A stretch of 64,000 bases of DNA from Bacillota bacterium (GCA_023445445.1 JAEXLD010000073.1:36592-100591); one strand, 5' to 3'. Shown: positions 24,534 to 34,108, counted from the first letter of the stretch. Notes: generated by a model from the letters alone, not told the origin. A program made the numbers and translations.

Positions 24534-26517
24534 GTTAGCTTTCAGGAACTTAAAAAGAAGTTTTAAGGACTATGCAATATATTTTTTAACATTGGTATTT
24601 GGTGTTTGTATATTCTATACCTTTAATTCAATACAATCTCAAAGTATTATGCTTGAACTAAATGAAGCTCAAGCTAATGCCTTTGAAATAGTTGATGAAG
24701 TAATGGGATATGCATCAATCTTTGTATCCTTTGTATTAGCCTTCTTAATTATTTATGCAAATAACTATTTAATTAAGAGAAGAAAAAAAGAATTTGGTAT
24801 ATATATGACTTTAGGTATGGATAAGGGAAATTTATCAACTATAATATTTTTTGAAACATTATTTGTAGGTATAATATCTTTAGCAATTGGATTAGGAATA
24901 GGAGTTATTTTATCACAAGGACTATCAGTATTAACAGCTAAGATGTTTCAAGTTAACTTACTTAAGTTTAAATTTGTATTTTCATATACTGCAATGATAA
25001 AAACACTTATTTCCTTTGGGATAATTTATACATTAGTGCTTATGTTTAATTCAATATCTATAAGGAAAATTCAATTAATAGATTTAATAAACTCATCTAA
25101 GAAAAATGAAAGTATTAAAGTAAGAAACATATGGATTTCTGTAGTTGTATTTATAATAAGTTTAATAATGATAGGATATGCTTATTATATTACTCTTAGT
25201 ACAGGAACTTCAACTATAGGCATAAATGTAAATGGAAAAAGTATTTTACTTGGTATTGTTGGTACATTTTTATTCTTCTTTTCACTATCAGGATTTTTAT
25301 TAAAACTTGTTCAGTCAAATAAAAAATTCTACTTAAAAGACTTAAATATGTTTGTTTTAAGACAAATAAATAGCAAAATAAATACTGTATTTATTTCAAT
25401 GTCATTTATCTGCTTATCATTATTTATAGGTATATGTATGCTAGCAGCTGGCCTTGGAATTAATAGTGCTCTGAATGCTGATTTAAAAGATTTAACTCAA
25501 TATGATCAAACAATTTGGAGCAATGATGGAATAGATATAGAAGAATATTTAAGAGAAAAAAATCTTGAAATAAAAGATTACTCAAAGAATTATTCAAGTC
25601 TTATATATTATAAAAGTGGTATTAGATATAGTGATATTTTATCACCAGAGGATATAACTAAAGCAAAAGATCTATATGCCCTTGCAACAGATGGAGAAAT
25701 TCAAGTGCTTTCATTATCAGAATTTAATGAGGTAATGATAATGTTAAATAAGGAGCCTATAACCTTAGAGGATGGAAAATATGCTCTATTTTCAGATATA
25801 GATATGTTAATAGATCCATTAAATAACGTGTTAAATAATAATATAGAAATTAATATAAATGGTACTACTTTAAAACCAGGTGTTAAAAATACAATGGAGG
25901 TAGTGGCATACAATCAAACAATGAAAAATAATATTTGTACTATAATTGTAAAAGATGATGTTATTACTGGGCTTAGTCCATGGACATCAACATTGAATTT
26001 AAATTTCAAAGCAGATAGTGAAAAAATCTTTAATGAAAGACTAGATAAGATTCGTGAAGCAATTAGAGAAGAAAATGGAAGCAATGTTTTCTATATTACA
26101 AGAGAGGAATTAATAGCAAGTTCTACTAGTATGGGGGCTATGATATCTTACTTAGGAATATATATTGGAGGAATCTTCTTAATTGTTTCTGCAGCAGTAT
26201 TAGCTCTTCAACAATTATCTGAATCCACTGATAATATTGCAAGATATAATTTACTAAGAAAGATAGGTGTAGATGAAAATATAATTAATAAATCTTTATT
26301 TACTCAAATAGCAATATATTTCTTAATGCCACTATCTTTAGCACTTATTCATTCAGTGGCAGGGCTTGAATTCTCTAAAAGAGTAATAACACTTTTCGGT
26401 AGTATTAGTATTATGAATAATATTTTAATTGCATTATCAACTCTAGTAATAATATATGGAGGATACTTTATTGCTACTTATATAGGAGCTAAGAAAAATA
26501 TTAATAATGTAGTTTAA
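24523..26517 (+). CDS. Bce-type ABC transporter permease (FtsX family)
   Basis: The 664-residue permease begins MYSKLAFRNLKRSFKDYAIYFLT, the usual start of BceB-like proteins. It has a first membrane segment, a three-helix FtsX domain (about 55-190), further helices around 200-300, a large extracellular domain (about 310-510) and a C-terminal FtsX domain. The extracellular domain is where BceB proteins recognise lipid II-cycle/antimicrobial-peptide complexes. An in-frame TTG 36 bases upstream gives a longer frame, but GGAGG 8 bases before ATG 24523 fixes the start. Which antibiotic is sensed is not evident. Confidence 0.92.
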   Translation: MYSKLAFRNLKRSFKDYAIYFLTLVFGVCIFYTFNSIQSQSIMLELNEAQANAFEIVDEVMGYASIFVSFVLAFLIIYANNYLIKRRKKEFGIYMTLGMDKGNLSTIIFFETLFVGIISLAIGLGIGVILSQGLSVLTAKMFQVNLLKFKFVFSYTAMIKTLISFGIIYTLVLMFNSISIRKIQLIDLINSSKKNESIKVRNIWISVVVFIISLIMIGYAYYITLSTGTSTIGINVNGKSILLGIVGTFLFFFSLSGFLLKLVQSNKKFYLKDLNMFVLRQINSKINTVFISMSFICLSLFIGICMLAAGLGINSALNADLKDLTQYDQTIWSNDGIDIEEYLREKNLEIKDYSKNYSSLIYYKSGIRYSDILSPEDITKAKDLYALATDGEIQVLSLSEFNEVMIMLNKEPITLEDGKYALFSDIDMLIDPLNNVLNNNIEININGTTLKPGVKNTMEVVAYNQTMKNNICTIIVKDDVITGLSPWTSTLNLNFKADSEKIFNERLDKIREAIREENGSNVFYITREELIASSTSMGAMISYLGIYIGGIFLIVSAAVLALQQLSESTDNIARYNLLRKIGVDENIINKSLFTQIAIYFLMPLSLALIHSVAGLEFSKRVITLFGSISIMNNILIALSTLVIIYGGYFIATYIGAKKNINNVV

Positions 26518-26540
26518 ATCTTAAAAATGAGGGTGTAGCG

Positions 26541-26670
26541 CAATGTAAAATGAATAATGAAAAATGTAAAATTAAATAAGAAACTCCCTTAGGAGTTTCT
26601 TAAATATATATCTTTCTAGTAATTCCTTTGGAATTACATCAATAATTCTACATTTTACATTCTACATTTT
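26541..26670. repeat. Palindromic intergenic repeat with two inner hairpins (MITE-like)
   Basis: The outer arms (26541-26573 and 26643-26670) are imperfect inverted copies made of AATGTAAAA words. Inside are two perfect hairpins: AAGAAACTCC/GGAGTTTCTT (26578-26601) and GTAATTCC/GGAATTAC (26619-26637). No reading frame is present. With the terminator that follows, it fills most of the 336-base gap after the Bce-type permease gene. The remainder holds only AT-rich DNA and the GGGGG ribosome binding site of the protease. Confidence 0.65.
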
Positions 26671-26676
26671 TAATTT

Positions 26677-26704
26677 AGGAGCTGCTGCAACAGCTCCTTT
26701 TTTT
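26677..26704 (+). terminator. Terminator after the Bce-type transporter operon
   Basis: AGGAGCTG (26677-26684) pairs perfectly with CAGCTCCT (26691-26698) over a 6-nt loop, followed by a run of Ts. Confidence 0.9.
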
Positions 26705-26853
26705 ATCCTCAAATATAAAAAATAGGGCGAAAAAATACGATTAAAAAATATAACAACATATGTAAATAGAGGCATAATTACTTTTAGTAAATTAGTATAT
26801 TATTATAAAAGTTAAATTCATTTTAACAATATAATTAAGAAGGGGGTTAAATA

Positions 26854-29800
26854 ATGAAAATGTATAAGAAAAAAGTTATATCTATTATTACTTTGTTTTT
26901 GATGCTTTTTTCGCTTTTAGTAGGTATTAAACCAACTAAAATTTATGCTGAGGAGAATATTAATGATAGTAGTATAAGAGAAGCATTAATACAAAAGCTA
27001 GATGGAAAGATAAAGTCAGGAGATTCCTTTAAAAATGCAATTAAAATTCAAAAAGATAATGAGAATGCTTCTTTAAATGATGAAGGAAATCCAGAAGAAA
27101 AAATACGACTAATTGTAGAACTTGAAGATAATCCAGCTACTTTGCAATTGGAGGATGGAGAAAAGCCTACTGATGAACTAATAAATGAAATTAAAGAAGG
27201 ACAAGAGCCTATTAAAGAAGAAGTAGAAGAGAAAACAGGAGAAGAGGTTAGGCAAACCTTCGGAAATTTACTAAATGGTTTTTCTATAGAAGCAAAACGT
27301 AAGGATATTGAAAAAATAGAAAATGTAGAGGGTGTAAAGAAAGTAAGTGAAGCTAGAGTATATTATCCAGATATGACTACTGCAAAAGAATTTACTCAAG
27401 CTACTAGTGTATGGAAAGATTATGGATATAAAGGTGAGGGGCTAGTTATTAGTATAATAGATACTGGTATAGATTATACACATAAAGATATGAAACTATC
27501 TGATTCTTCAAAGGCTAAAATAAAAAAAGAAGATGTAAATCAAGAGATTGGGAAATATTATACAGATAAAGTTCCATATGGGTATAATTTTGCAGATGAT
27601 GATGATAAAGTAATAGACACTTCAGGTAGTATGCATGGTATGCATGTTGCAGGAATAGTGGCAGCTAATGCTTTAGATGATGAAGTTGAAAATAATGAAG
27701 GAATACAAGGAGAAGCTCCTGAAGCACAATTATTAGCTATGAAGGTATTTAGCAACAATAGCGAAATTGAAGGCGCGTATTCTGATGATATAATAGCAGC
27801 AATAGAAAAATCTGTGGAACTTGATGCAGATGTAATAAACATGTCTCTAGGTTCATCAGCAGGATATAGAGATGATTATGATCCGGAACAAGTAGCAATT
27901 AAAAATGCCACTGATGATGGAGTTATTTGTGTAGTATCTGCTGGTAATTCAACAACATCAATATATCCATATTTAGTAGATGGAATTAGTGATGTAGGAG
28001 TTGTAGGATCACCAGGAATAGCTAAAGATGCTCTACAAGTTGCAAGTTCAGAAAATTCACAAATAACACTACCTGCATTTACAGCAAAAGTAAATGATAA
28101 GGAATATATAATGGGATATACTCAAGCTGATATAGAACCATTAGATATATTTGCAGCTAATGATAATCTTACATTAGTAGATGCAGGAAAGGGAACTGTA
28201 GATGATTTTAAAGGTAAAGATTTTAAAGGTAAAATAGCACTTGTACAAAGGGGCGCTATTACTTTTGTTGAGAAGCAAATGAATGCCCAAGCAGCTGGAG
28301 CAGTAGCTGTAATTATTTTTAATACTTCTCCTGAAGATTATATAAATATGGCAACAGATACATCAATAAAAATTCCGGCTCTTTTTATAAATGGAAATGA
28401 TGGGGGAATATTAAAATCAAATATAAAAGATGTAGTTATTAACTTTAATGGTAAAGTGGCAATTAAGGCCAATGCTAAATCAGCTGAAATGTCAGACTTT
28501 ACATCTTGGGGACCGACACCTAATTTAGAATTTACACCACAAATAACAGCACCAGGAGGAAATATTTATTCAACATTAAATAATAATAGATATGGAAGTA
28601 TGAGTGGAACATCTATGGCAGCTCCAAATGTAGCTGGAGCAACTGCTTTAATTATTGAAGGATTAAAGGACAAAGGTATTAATCTTCAAGGAAGGGAATT
28701 GGTTGAATTTGTAAAAAAATCTATTATTAATACAGCAGAACCTTTATCAGAAATTAATCCTTTTGGTGAAGAGGTTTTATATTCACCAAGAAGGCAAGGC
28801 GCAGGTATGTTGCAAGCTAAAAAAGCCATTGATAATAGAGTTATTGCTGTGGGAAGTAGCAATGAAGCAACTATTGCTTTAAAAGAAATAGGCGATTCAA
28901 CAAACTTTGATATAACTTTGAAAAATTATTCTAATACTGAAAAAACTTATAAAGCAAAATCCTTTGGCGGAGTTTTAACTGCCTTTGAACCTAGTATGGT
29001 CAGTGAGTCTGCTATAGAAGGATTTATTGATTTTGATATAACATTAGAAGATGGAACTATAGAGTTTAGTAATGATAATATAGTAGTCCCAGCTAATGGA
29101 GAAACTAAAGTTAAAGTAACCTTAAAGGTTTCAAAGGATTCAGTATCAAATAATTTTGTAGAAGGGTTTATAAGATTTGAATCTACAATTGAGGAAGTAC
29201 CATCATTAGTTGTACCTTATATGGGATACTATGGAGATTGGTCAGAAGAGAAAATTATTGATGGAGCTGCATGGGATGAAAATAATATATATATGTCACC
29301 AAGCTTTGCAGCTACTAAAGTATTAGGAGACTATAATTATTTGGGTTACATGGGAGAAGATTCTGAAGGAAATATTATTTTAAATAAAGATAAAATTACA
29401 ATTTCCCCAAATGATGACGAATTATTTGATTCTATTATTCCAGCCCTTTATTTATTAAGGAATGCTAGGGAAGTAAAGGTAGACTTATTAGATGAGAATA
29501 GGAATATAGTCCAAAAAAATATTAATGGAGATATAGGCCTAAAAAAGAAAATTTTATCATCTGAAAATGGAGATATAGCTTCTATATACTCAAGTTTAGC
29601 TTGGAATGGAATGATATATAACAAATCAACTGGGAATGATGAAATTGCTAAAGAAGGTCAATACTATGTAAATTATAAAGCAAAAGTAGACGGAACAGAA
29701 ACTTATCAAGATTTTATTATACCTGTAAAAGTTGATGTTACACCTATAAAGACAACTTTAGAGTCAAGTAATGAAAGTGATAATGTAAACTATGATTTGA

Positions 29801-31518
29801 AAATAGGATTTAATGGTGAACTTAAAGATAATAATCTACTTGCTTCTATTCTATATGTAAATGGAAAAGAAATTGATGACTATACATTAAATGAAGATAA
29901 CTTAATGGCTAATTTAGAACTGAAAAATGATGTAATCAATAAAATCGAAATAGCAACTATTGATATTGCAGGGAATTTTGCAATAGATAGATATGAAATA
30001 GGAGTAGGAAAATACAAACCACAAGTTAACTTAATAGGTCTTCCAATTGATGAAATTCTTAATAATAATGAATTGTTAGTTAAAGGTGAATATTTGGGAG
30101 ATGTACAAGAAATATTAATTAATGGTGAATTACCTGATTTAATGGAAAATGGCGAATTTGCCAAATTATTAAAACTAAATGAAGGATATAATACTATTAA
30201 GGTATTGGCTAAATCTTCAAATGGTAATATTATTCTTGATAAAGCATATAAGGTATCCTGTGACACTATAGGGCCAGAGATAAATATTTTTGAGCCAGAT
30301 GTTTTAGAAGATGGTACAATAATTACTTCTAAGGATGAGATAAATATTAAGGGATCAGTAAGTGATAATACAGAAGGATATAAGCTATATATCAATGGTG
30401 AAAATATATTAAATATAGCTTTAGATGGGGCTAAAGGACATGCAGACACCTATAGAGAATTTGAATATAATATTTCAGTAAAAAATAATGATATTATTCA
30501 AGTTAAAGCTGTAGACTTAGCTAATAATGAAACTATTAAGAAATTTAAAGTTATAATAGATAAAACAGCTCCTGATATCTCTGTATTGAATGTTGAAAAT
30601 AATAAATTCTATAATTCAAGTATTAAACCAGAAATTAAGATTAACCCAGAAACTGCAAAAATAACTGCTATGTTAAATAATAAACCTTATAATTTTGAAG
30701 AAATATCAGAGGATGGAAAATATTTATTAGATATAGTAGCTGTTGGATTAAATGGGGTAGAAGCAAAGAAAACTATAAATTTCACAATTGATAAAGTTGC
30801 ACCAGAAATTTCAGTAGAGGGTATTGAAGATGGAAAGTATTATAATACTAATGTTTTACCGAAAATAACATCCAATGAAGAGGCTACTCTTTATCTTGAA
30901 TTAAATGGAGAAGCATATAATTCTGAAAATATAGTTAGTGAAGGAAGTTATACTTTAAAGATAAAGGCAATTGATAAGGCTAGTAACCAATCTGTTTTAG
31001 AGTATAGATTCTTTATAGATAAAACAGCACCTATAGTTTCAATAGAAGGAGTAGTTAGTGGAAATAAATATGATAAAGAAGTAAAAGCAACCATTAGTAG
31101 CAATGAAAAGTGTGAATTAACTGTTACTTTAAATGATAAACCATACAATGGTGAGGTTATTAACGAAAATGGGAACTATACTATTAAGGTATTAGCTAAG
31201 GATTTAGCAGGTAATGTTACTGAAGTTTCAAAGTCATTTAAGATTCAGTTGCCAGAAAAACCTGGGAATAAACCAAATCCAACACCAACACCGAATCCAA
31301 GTGGAAATTCAGGAGAATTAAAGCCTGGAGATAAAGTCAATGATGATGGTAGTAAAGATCAATCAAGTTCTAATAATGGAGATAATACATCATTAGGAAA
31401 AGGAACAAAAGGCTTACCAAGTACAGGTAATGAAAGCTACTACTATTTAGTATTATTGGGAATAGTGATAATTGGAGTAGGTATATTACTTTATAAAAGA
31501 AAAAATACTAAAAAATAA
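26854..31518 (+). CDS. Cell-wall-anchored subtilisin-like serine protease (S8, lactocepin/C5a-peptidase type) with LPXTG
   Basis: The 1554-residue secreted protease has a signal peptide (about 1-31), an inhibitor-I9-like propeptide region (about 85-175) and an S8 catalytic domain. The triad is D203 (SIIDTGIDYTH), H261 (HGMHVAG) and S587 (GTSMAAP). A protease-associated domain is inserted at about 400-550 (GKIALVQRG, AAGAVAVIIF). A Fn3-like domain follows (about 660-800), then an extended region. Tandem Ig-like repeats starting IDKTAP recur from about 1235 to 1465, and a Pro/Asn/Ser-rich wall spacer follows. LPSTG is at 1521-1525, followed by a hydrophobic segment and KRKNTKK, so sortase should link it to peptidoglycan. 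It probably degrades host or dietary proteins. It stands alone between terminators. Confidence 0.94.
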   Translation: MKMYKKKVISIITLFLMLFSLLVGIKPTKIYAEENINDSSIREALIQKLDGKIKSGDSFKNAIKIQKDNENASLNDEGNPEEKIRLIVELEDNPATLQLEDGEKPTDELINEIKEGQEPIKEEVEEKTGEEVRQTFGNLLNGFSIEAKRKDIEKIENVEGVKKVSEARVYYPDMTTAKEFTQATSVWKDYGYKGEGLVISIIDTGIDYTHKDMKLSDSSKAKIKKEDVNQEIGKYYTDKVPYGYNFADDDDKVIDTSGSMHGMHVAGIVAANALDDEVENNEGIQGEAPEAQLLAMKVFSNNSEIEGAYSDDIIAAIEKSVELDADVINMSLGSSAGYRDDYDPEQVAIKNATDDGVICVVSAGNSTTSIYPYLVDGISDVGVVGSPGIAKDALQVASSENSQITLPAFTAKVNDKEYIMGYTQADIEPLDIFAANDNLTLVDAGKGTVDDFKGKDFKGKIALVQRGAITFVEKQMNAQAAGAVAVIIFNTSPEDYINMATDTSIKIPALFINGNDGGILKSNIKDVVINFNGKVAIKANAKSAEMSDFTSWGPTPNLEFTPQITAPGGNIYSTLNNNRYGSMSGTSMAAPNVAGATALIIEGLKDKGINLQGRELVEFVKKSIINTAEPLSEINPFGEEVLYSPRRQGAGMLQAKKAIDNRVIAVGSSNEATIALKEIGDSTNFDITLKNYSNTEKTYKAKSFGGVLTAFEPSMVSESAIEGFIDFDITLEDGTIEFSNDNIVVPANGETKVKVTLKVSKDSVSNNFVEGFIRFESTIEEVPSLVVPYMGYYGDWSEEKIIDGAAWDENNIYMSPSFAATKVLGDYNYLGYMGEDSEGNIILNKDKITISPNDDELFDSIIPALYLLRNAREVKVDLLDENRNIVQKNINGDIGLKKKILSSENGDIASIYSSLAWNGMIYNKSTGNDEIAKEGQYYVNYKAKVDGTETYQDFIIPVKVDVTPIKTTLESSNESDNVNYDLKIGFNGELKDNNLLASILYVNGKEIDDYTLNEDNLMANLELKNDVINKIEIATIDIAGNFAIDRYEIGVGKYKPQVNLIGLPIDEILNNNELLVKGEYLGDVQEILINGELPDLMENGEFAKLLKLNEGYNTIKVLAKSSNGNIILDKAYKVSCDTIGPEINIFEPDVLEDGTIITSKDEINIKGSVSDNTEGYKLYINGENILNIALDGAKGHADTYREFEYNISVKNNDIIQVKAVDLANNETIKKFKVIIDKTAPDISVLNVENNKFYNSSIKPEIKINPETAKITAMLNNKPYNFEEISEDGKYLLDIVAVGLNGVEAKKTINFTIDKVAPEISVEGIEDGKYYNTNVLPKITSNEEATLYLELNGEAYNSENIVSEGSYTLKIKAIDKASNQSVLEYRFFIDKTAPIVSIEGVVSGNKYDKEVKATISSNEKCELTVTLNDKPYNGEVINENGNYTIKVLAKDLAGNVTEVSKSFKIQLPEKPGNKPNPTPTPNPSGNSGELKPGDKVNDDGSKDQSSSNNGDNTSLGKGTKGLPSTGNESYYYLVLLGIVIIGVGILLYKRKNTKK

Positions 31519-31536
31519 TCGAATAAGATAAAAAAA

Positions 31537-31570
31537 TGCCGAATACTTATATAGTATTCGGTACTTTTTT
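31537..31570 (+). terminator. Terminator after the surface protease
   Basis: CCGAATACT (31539-31547) pairs with AGTATTCGG (31553-31561) and is followed by TACTTTTTT. Confidence 0.88.
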
Positions 31571-31592
31571 ATATGGTAATTATTTTTATAAG

Positions 31593-31601
31593 TGGTATAA
31601 T
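31593..31601 (+). promoter_or_regulatory. Extended -10 promoter element
   Basis: TGGTATAAT lies 45 bases before the acyltransferase start, without a clear -35 box. Confidence 0.55.
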
Positions 31602-31645
31602 ATGTATTATAAATAAGCACTATAAATTTATAAGGAGATAGAGTA

Positions 31646-33613
31646 ATGGAAGAAAATCAGAAAAGATATGATTCAATTAATATTATGAGGATGATATGTG
31701 CTTTTTTAGTGATATCACTTCATACTTCTGTTTTTGCAAGCTTTAATTCAGGATTAAATAATTTTGTAGCTAAAGGAATATCTAGAATAGCAGTACCTTT
31801 TTTCTTTATTTCAACAGGATATTTTATGGTTAATAATCTTACTAAGAGTGGATATGTAAAAACTTTTGTAAAAAAGCTAAGCTTAATATATTTATTAATA
31901 ATTGTAATAGACGTAATACTTATTATGCCAGCTGTTGCAATGAGACTAAGAGGAGATTTTATTCATAAAATTAAATATATTTTTATAGGAGGAGTTACTG
32001 AGAGCTTATGGTATATACCTTCCATAATATTTGCTATAGTCTTAGTAAGTATATTTGTAAAGAAAAATTGGATAAATCAATTAATACTATTAAGTATTTT
32101 ATTATATATTATAGGACTACTAGGAGATAGTTATTTTGGCTTAATAAAAAATACTCCTATAGAAGGGATAATAAATTTCTATAATAATATTTTTATAAAT
32201 ACTAGAAATGGAATAACATTTAGTGTACCCTTGGTAGCACTTGGAGTTTTAATAGGCAAAGGTTATTTAAGATTTAGTAAAAAAATAGTAAATATATCTG
32301 TTTTAGTATTTTCTCTTTTACTTGGAGTTGAAGCATATTTATTATATTTAACCTCTATTCCTCTTGATACTAATATGTATATTTCAAGTATACTATTAGG
32401 GCCTGTTATATTTATGTGGCTATTAAATAGTAACTTACAAATAAATGAAAGAACATCAAATATTCTAAGAGTAATGAGTTTATGGATTTATTGTGTTCAT
32501 GAAACAGTAATGCTTACAATATTAATATATATGGAATCAAAAAATACTCTTCTAATGTTCTTAGAAGTATCAATTATTTCAACTCTTATTGCCTATTTAA
32601 TTGCAAGAAGAAAAGTAAAATCTCCAATAAATAATATAAAAAATGAAAAAAGAATAATAGGGGTATTATTAACTTTATCCTTAGTATTTTTATTTGTAAA
32701 TAATACAAATAAAAATAGTCAAGCAACTAATAATGAAGCTGATATGTATAGTTCAAATGGAGAGCCAACAGATATAGTAGGACCATTATATAAAGTTAGT
32801 GATGAAAACAGCAGCATATATATTTATCAATCTTGTGTACTTGGCACTAAAGATATGTATCCTTTAAATACAGTGGTACAAGAAGCATTAAAAAATAGTA
32901 ATGCCATAGTTTTTGAGACAGAGGGAATAAATATGCAAGATAAGAGTATTCTGGATTTACTTACTTATGATTCAAATGATTCTATAGAAAACCATGTATC
33001 AAAGGAAGCTATAGATGTATTAAAGGAAGTATTGCAAGATGTTGGATTGGAATTTGGAAATGTAGAAAAATATAAAGCCTATATAATTACTTTAGTGCTT
33101 CAACAATATATTATAGATAAGGATGCTACTTTACTTAAATACTCCCCTCAAGCTTATTTATCAAGTTTGGCTTTAGAATACAAGAAGAATATTTATATGG
33201 TTGATTCAGTTGAATATTTTAAGAATTCTCTAGATACTTCTCAAAAAGTTTCAGATGAATTAATTAAATTAACTAAATATTATAAGTATATAAATAAAGA
33301 TAATATATTAAAATATATAGATTTATGGCAAAGTGGAGACGTAGAGGCATTAAATCAATATGATTATATTTATGAGAGTTTAGATGAAAAAAATAAAGAG
33401 GAATATAAGAAATTAAATGATTCAATCAACAAAGTTTATGATGAGTTTATAGATAAACAGAAAGATATATATGTTGAAAAAGCAAAGGAATATATGAAAG
33501 AAGATAAGAATTATTTCATAGCCTTAACTGATGCAGTAATTACTGGTGATAATAATATTTTAGAAACCTTAGAAAAAGAAGGGTATAAAATAGAAAAAAT
33601 AACTAAGAAATAG
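31646..33613 (+). CDS. Membrane acyltransferase fused to a degenerate TraB/GumN-like domain
   Basis: The 655-residue protein has an N-terminal acyltransferase-3 domain (about 1-330, about ten membrane segments). It starts RYDSINIMRMICAFLVISLHTS with the family histidine, and has SLWYIPSIIFA and IYCVHETV. These enzymes O-acetylate wall or surface glycans. After a linker, residues about 370-655 resemble the TraB/GumN/PrgY family in layout: GPLYKVSDENSSIYIY, GTKDMYPLNTVVQEALKNS, AIVFETEGIN and a final ILETLEKEGYKIEKI. Both GxxH motifs expected for the Tiki/TraB fold are missing: QSCV stands where GSIH is usual, and TDAV where GAxH is usual. The domain probably cannot hold metal and may only bind. 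It would face outside. The ribosome binding site is AAGGAGAT. Confidence 0.78.
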   Translation: MEENQKRYDSINIMRMICAFLVISLHTSVFASFNSGLNNFVAKGISRIAVPFFFISTGYFMVNNLTKSGYVKTFVKKLSLIYLLIIVIDVILIMPAVAMRLRGDFIHKIKYIFIGGVTESLWYIPSIIFAIVLVSIFVKKNWINQLILLSILLYIIGLLGDSYFGLIKNTPIEGIINFYNNIFINTRNGITFSVPLVALGVLIGKGYLRFSKKIVNISVLVFSLLLGVEAYLLYLTSIPLDTNMYISSILLGPVIFMWLLNSNLQINERTSNILRVMSLWIYCVHETVMLTILIYMESKNTLLMFLEVSIISTLIAYLIARRKVKSPINNIKNEKRIIGVLLTLSLVFLFVNNTNKNSQATNNEADMYSSNGEPTDIVGPLYKVSDENSSIYIYQSCVLGTKDMYPLNTVVQEALKNSNAIVFETEGINMQDKSILDLLTYDSNDSIENHVSKEAIDVLKEVLQDVGLEFGNVEKYKAYIITLVLQQYIIDKDATLLKYSPQAYLSSLALEYKKNIYMVDSVEYFKNSLDTSQKVSDELIKLTKYYKYINKDNILKYIDLWQSGDVEALNQYDYIYESLDEKNKEEYKKLNDSINKVYDEFIDKQKDIYVEKAKEYMKEDKNYFIALTDAVITGDNNILETLEKEGYKIEKITKK

Positions 33614-33617
33614 AATT

Positions 33618-33638
33618 AAAAAAGGATTCCTTTTTCTT
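33618..33638 (+). terminator. Short terminator after the acyltransferase
   Basis: AAAAAAGG-ATT-CCTTTTT forms a short A/T-rich hairpin ending in Ts. Confidence 0.5.
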
Positions 33639-33661
33639 AAAAATATAAAATTATTTAACAC

Positions 33662-33688
33662 TTGCTTTATGTAAAATAATGGTATAAT
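33662..33688 (+). promoter_or_regulatory. Promoter of the small membrane protein
   Basis: TTGCTT (33662-33667) and an extended -10 box TGGTATAAT (33680-33688) lie before the start. The -10 area TGTAAAATAATGGTATAAT almost copies that at 6.0 kb. Confidence 0.6.
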
Positions 33689-33709
33689 AGTAGAAAGGGG
33701 GGGATAAAT

Positions 33710-34039
33710 ATGAAAGATGAAAGAATATCTTTAGTAGTAAAATCAATAATTTGGGGATTAGTATGGTTGGTTTTAGCTTTATTAATAGGATTCTTAATTA
33801 CAAAGACTACAAACTATAAAAATTTTGAGAATGTGCTTTTTATAGAAGGATTAATATTGATATTTATTGGGATTTTTTCATCCATTTCTGGTGATCCAAT
33901 GGGAGTATCCATGCACTATATAGAAGTAAGAAACAAAAAACAAAAGCCTAATGTAAAAACTGATATTGCCTTTGCCCTTAGTACTTTTTCCTTATTAATA
34001 GGAGGTGCTTTATCAGTTATTATTACATTTATAATGTAA
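33710..34039 (+). CDS. Small integral membrane protein, 109 residues, unknown
   Basis: The product has three hydrophobic segments (about 11-31, 42-59 and 86-108). Between the last two is a polar loop with MHYIEVRNKKQKPNVKTD. I do not recognise the family with certainty; it resembles short clostridial/bacillar DUF3899-like membrane proteins. A strong GGGGGGAT ribosome binding site precedes the ATG. Promoter and terminator on both sides make it a single-gene unit. Its position just before the beta-glucan locus is probably incidental. Confidence 0.65.
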   Translation: MKDERISLVVKSIIWGLVWLVLALLIGFLITKTTNYKNFENVLFIEGLILIFIGIFSSISGDPMGVSMHYIEVRNKKQKPNVKTDIAFALSTFSLLIGGALSVIITFIM

Positions 34040-34059
34040 ATAGGTTTTACAATGAACTT

Positions 34060-34108
34060 AAGAGGATATTAAAAATTATTATAAAATATTTTTCAATATC
34101 TTCTTTAT
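34060..34108 (+). terminator. Terminator before the beta-glucan locus
   Basis: AAGAGGATATTAAAAAT (34060-34076) pairs imperfectly with ATTTTTCAATATCTTCTT (from about 34088), then TTTATTTTT. The rest of the gap to 34251 is AT-rich. It holds a 12-bp palindrome TTAGTTAACTAA (34182-34193), a possible operator, and no gene. Confidence 0.6.

Noticed and set aside
29880..30449. 189-residue open frame on the minus strand inside the protease gene
   Set aside because: It is fully antisense to a well-supported domain, has no ribosome binding site, and its composition mirrors the opposite strand.
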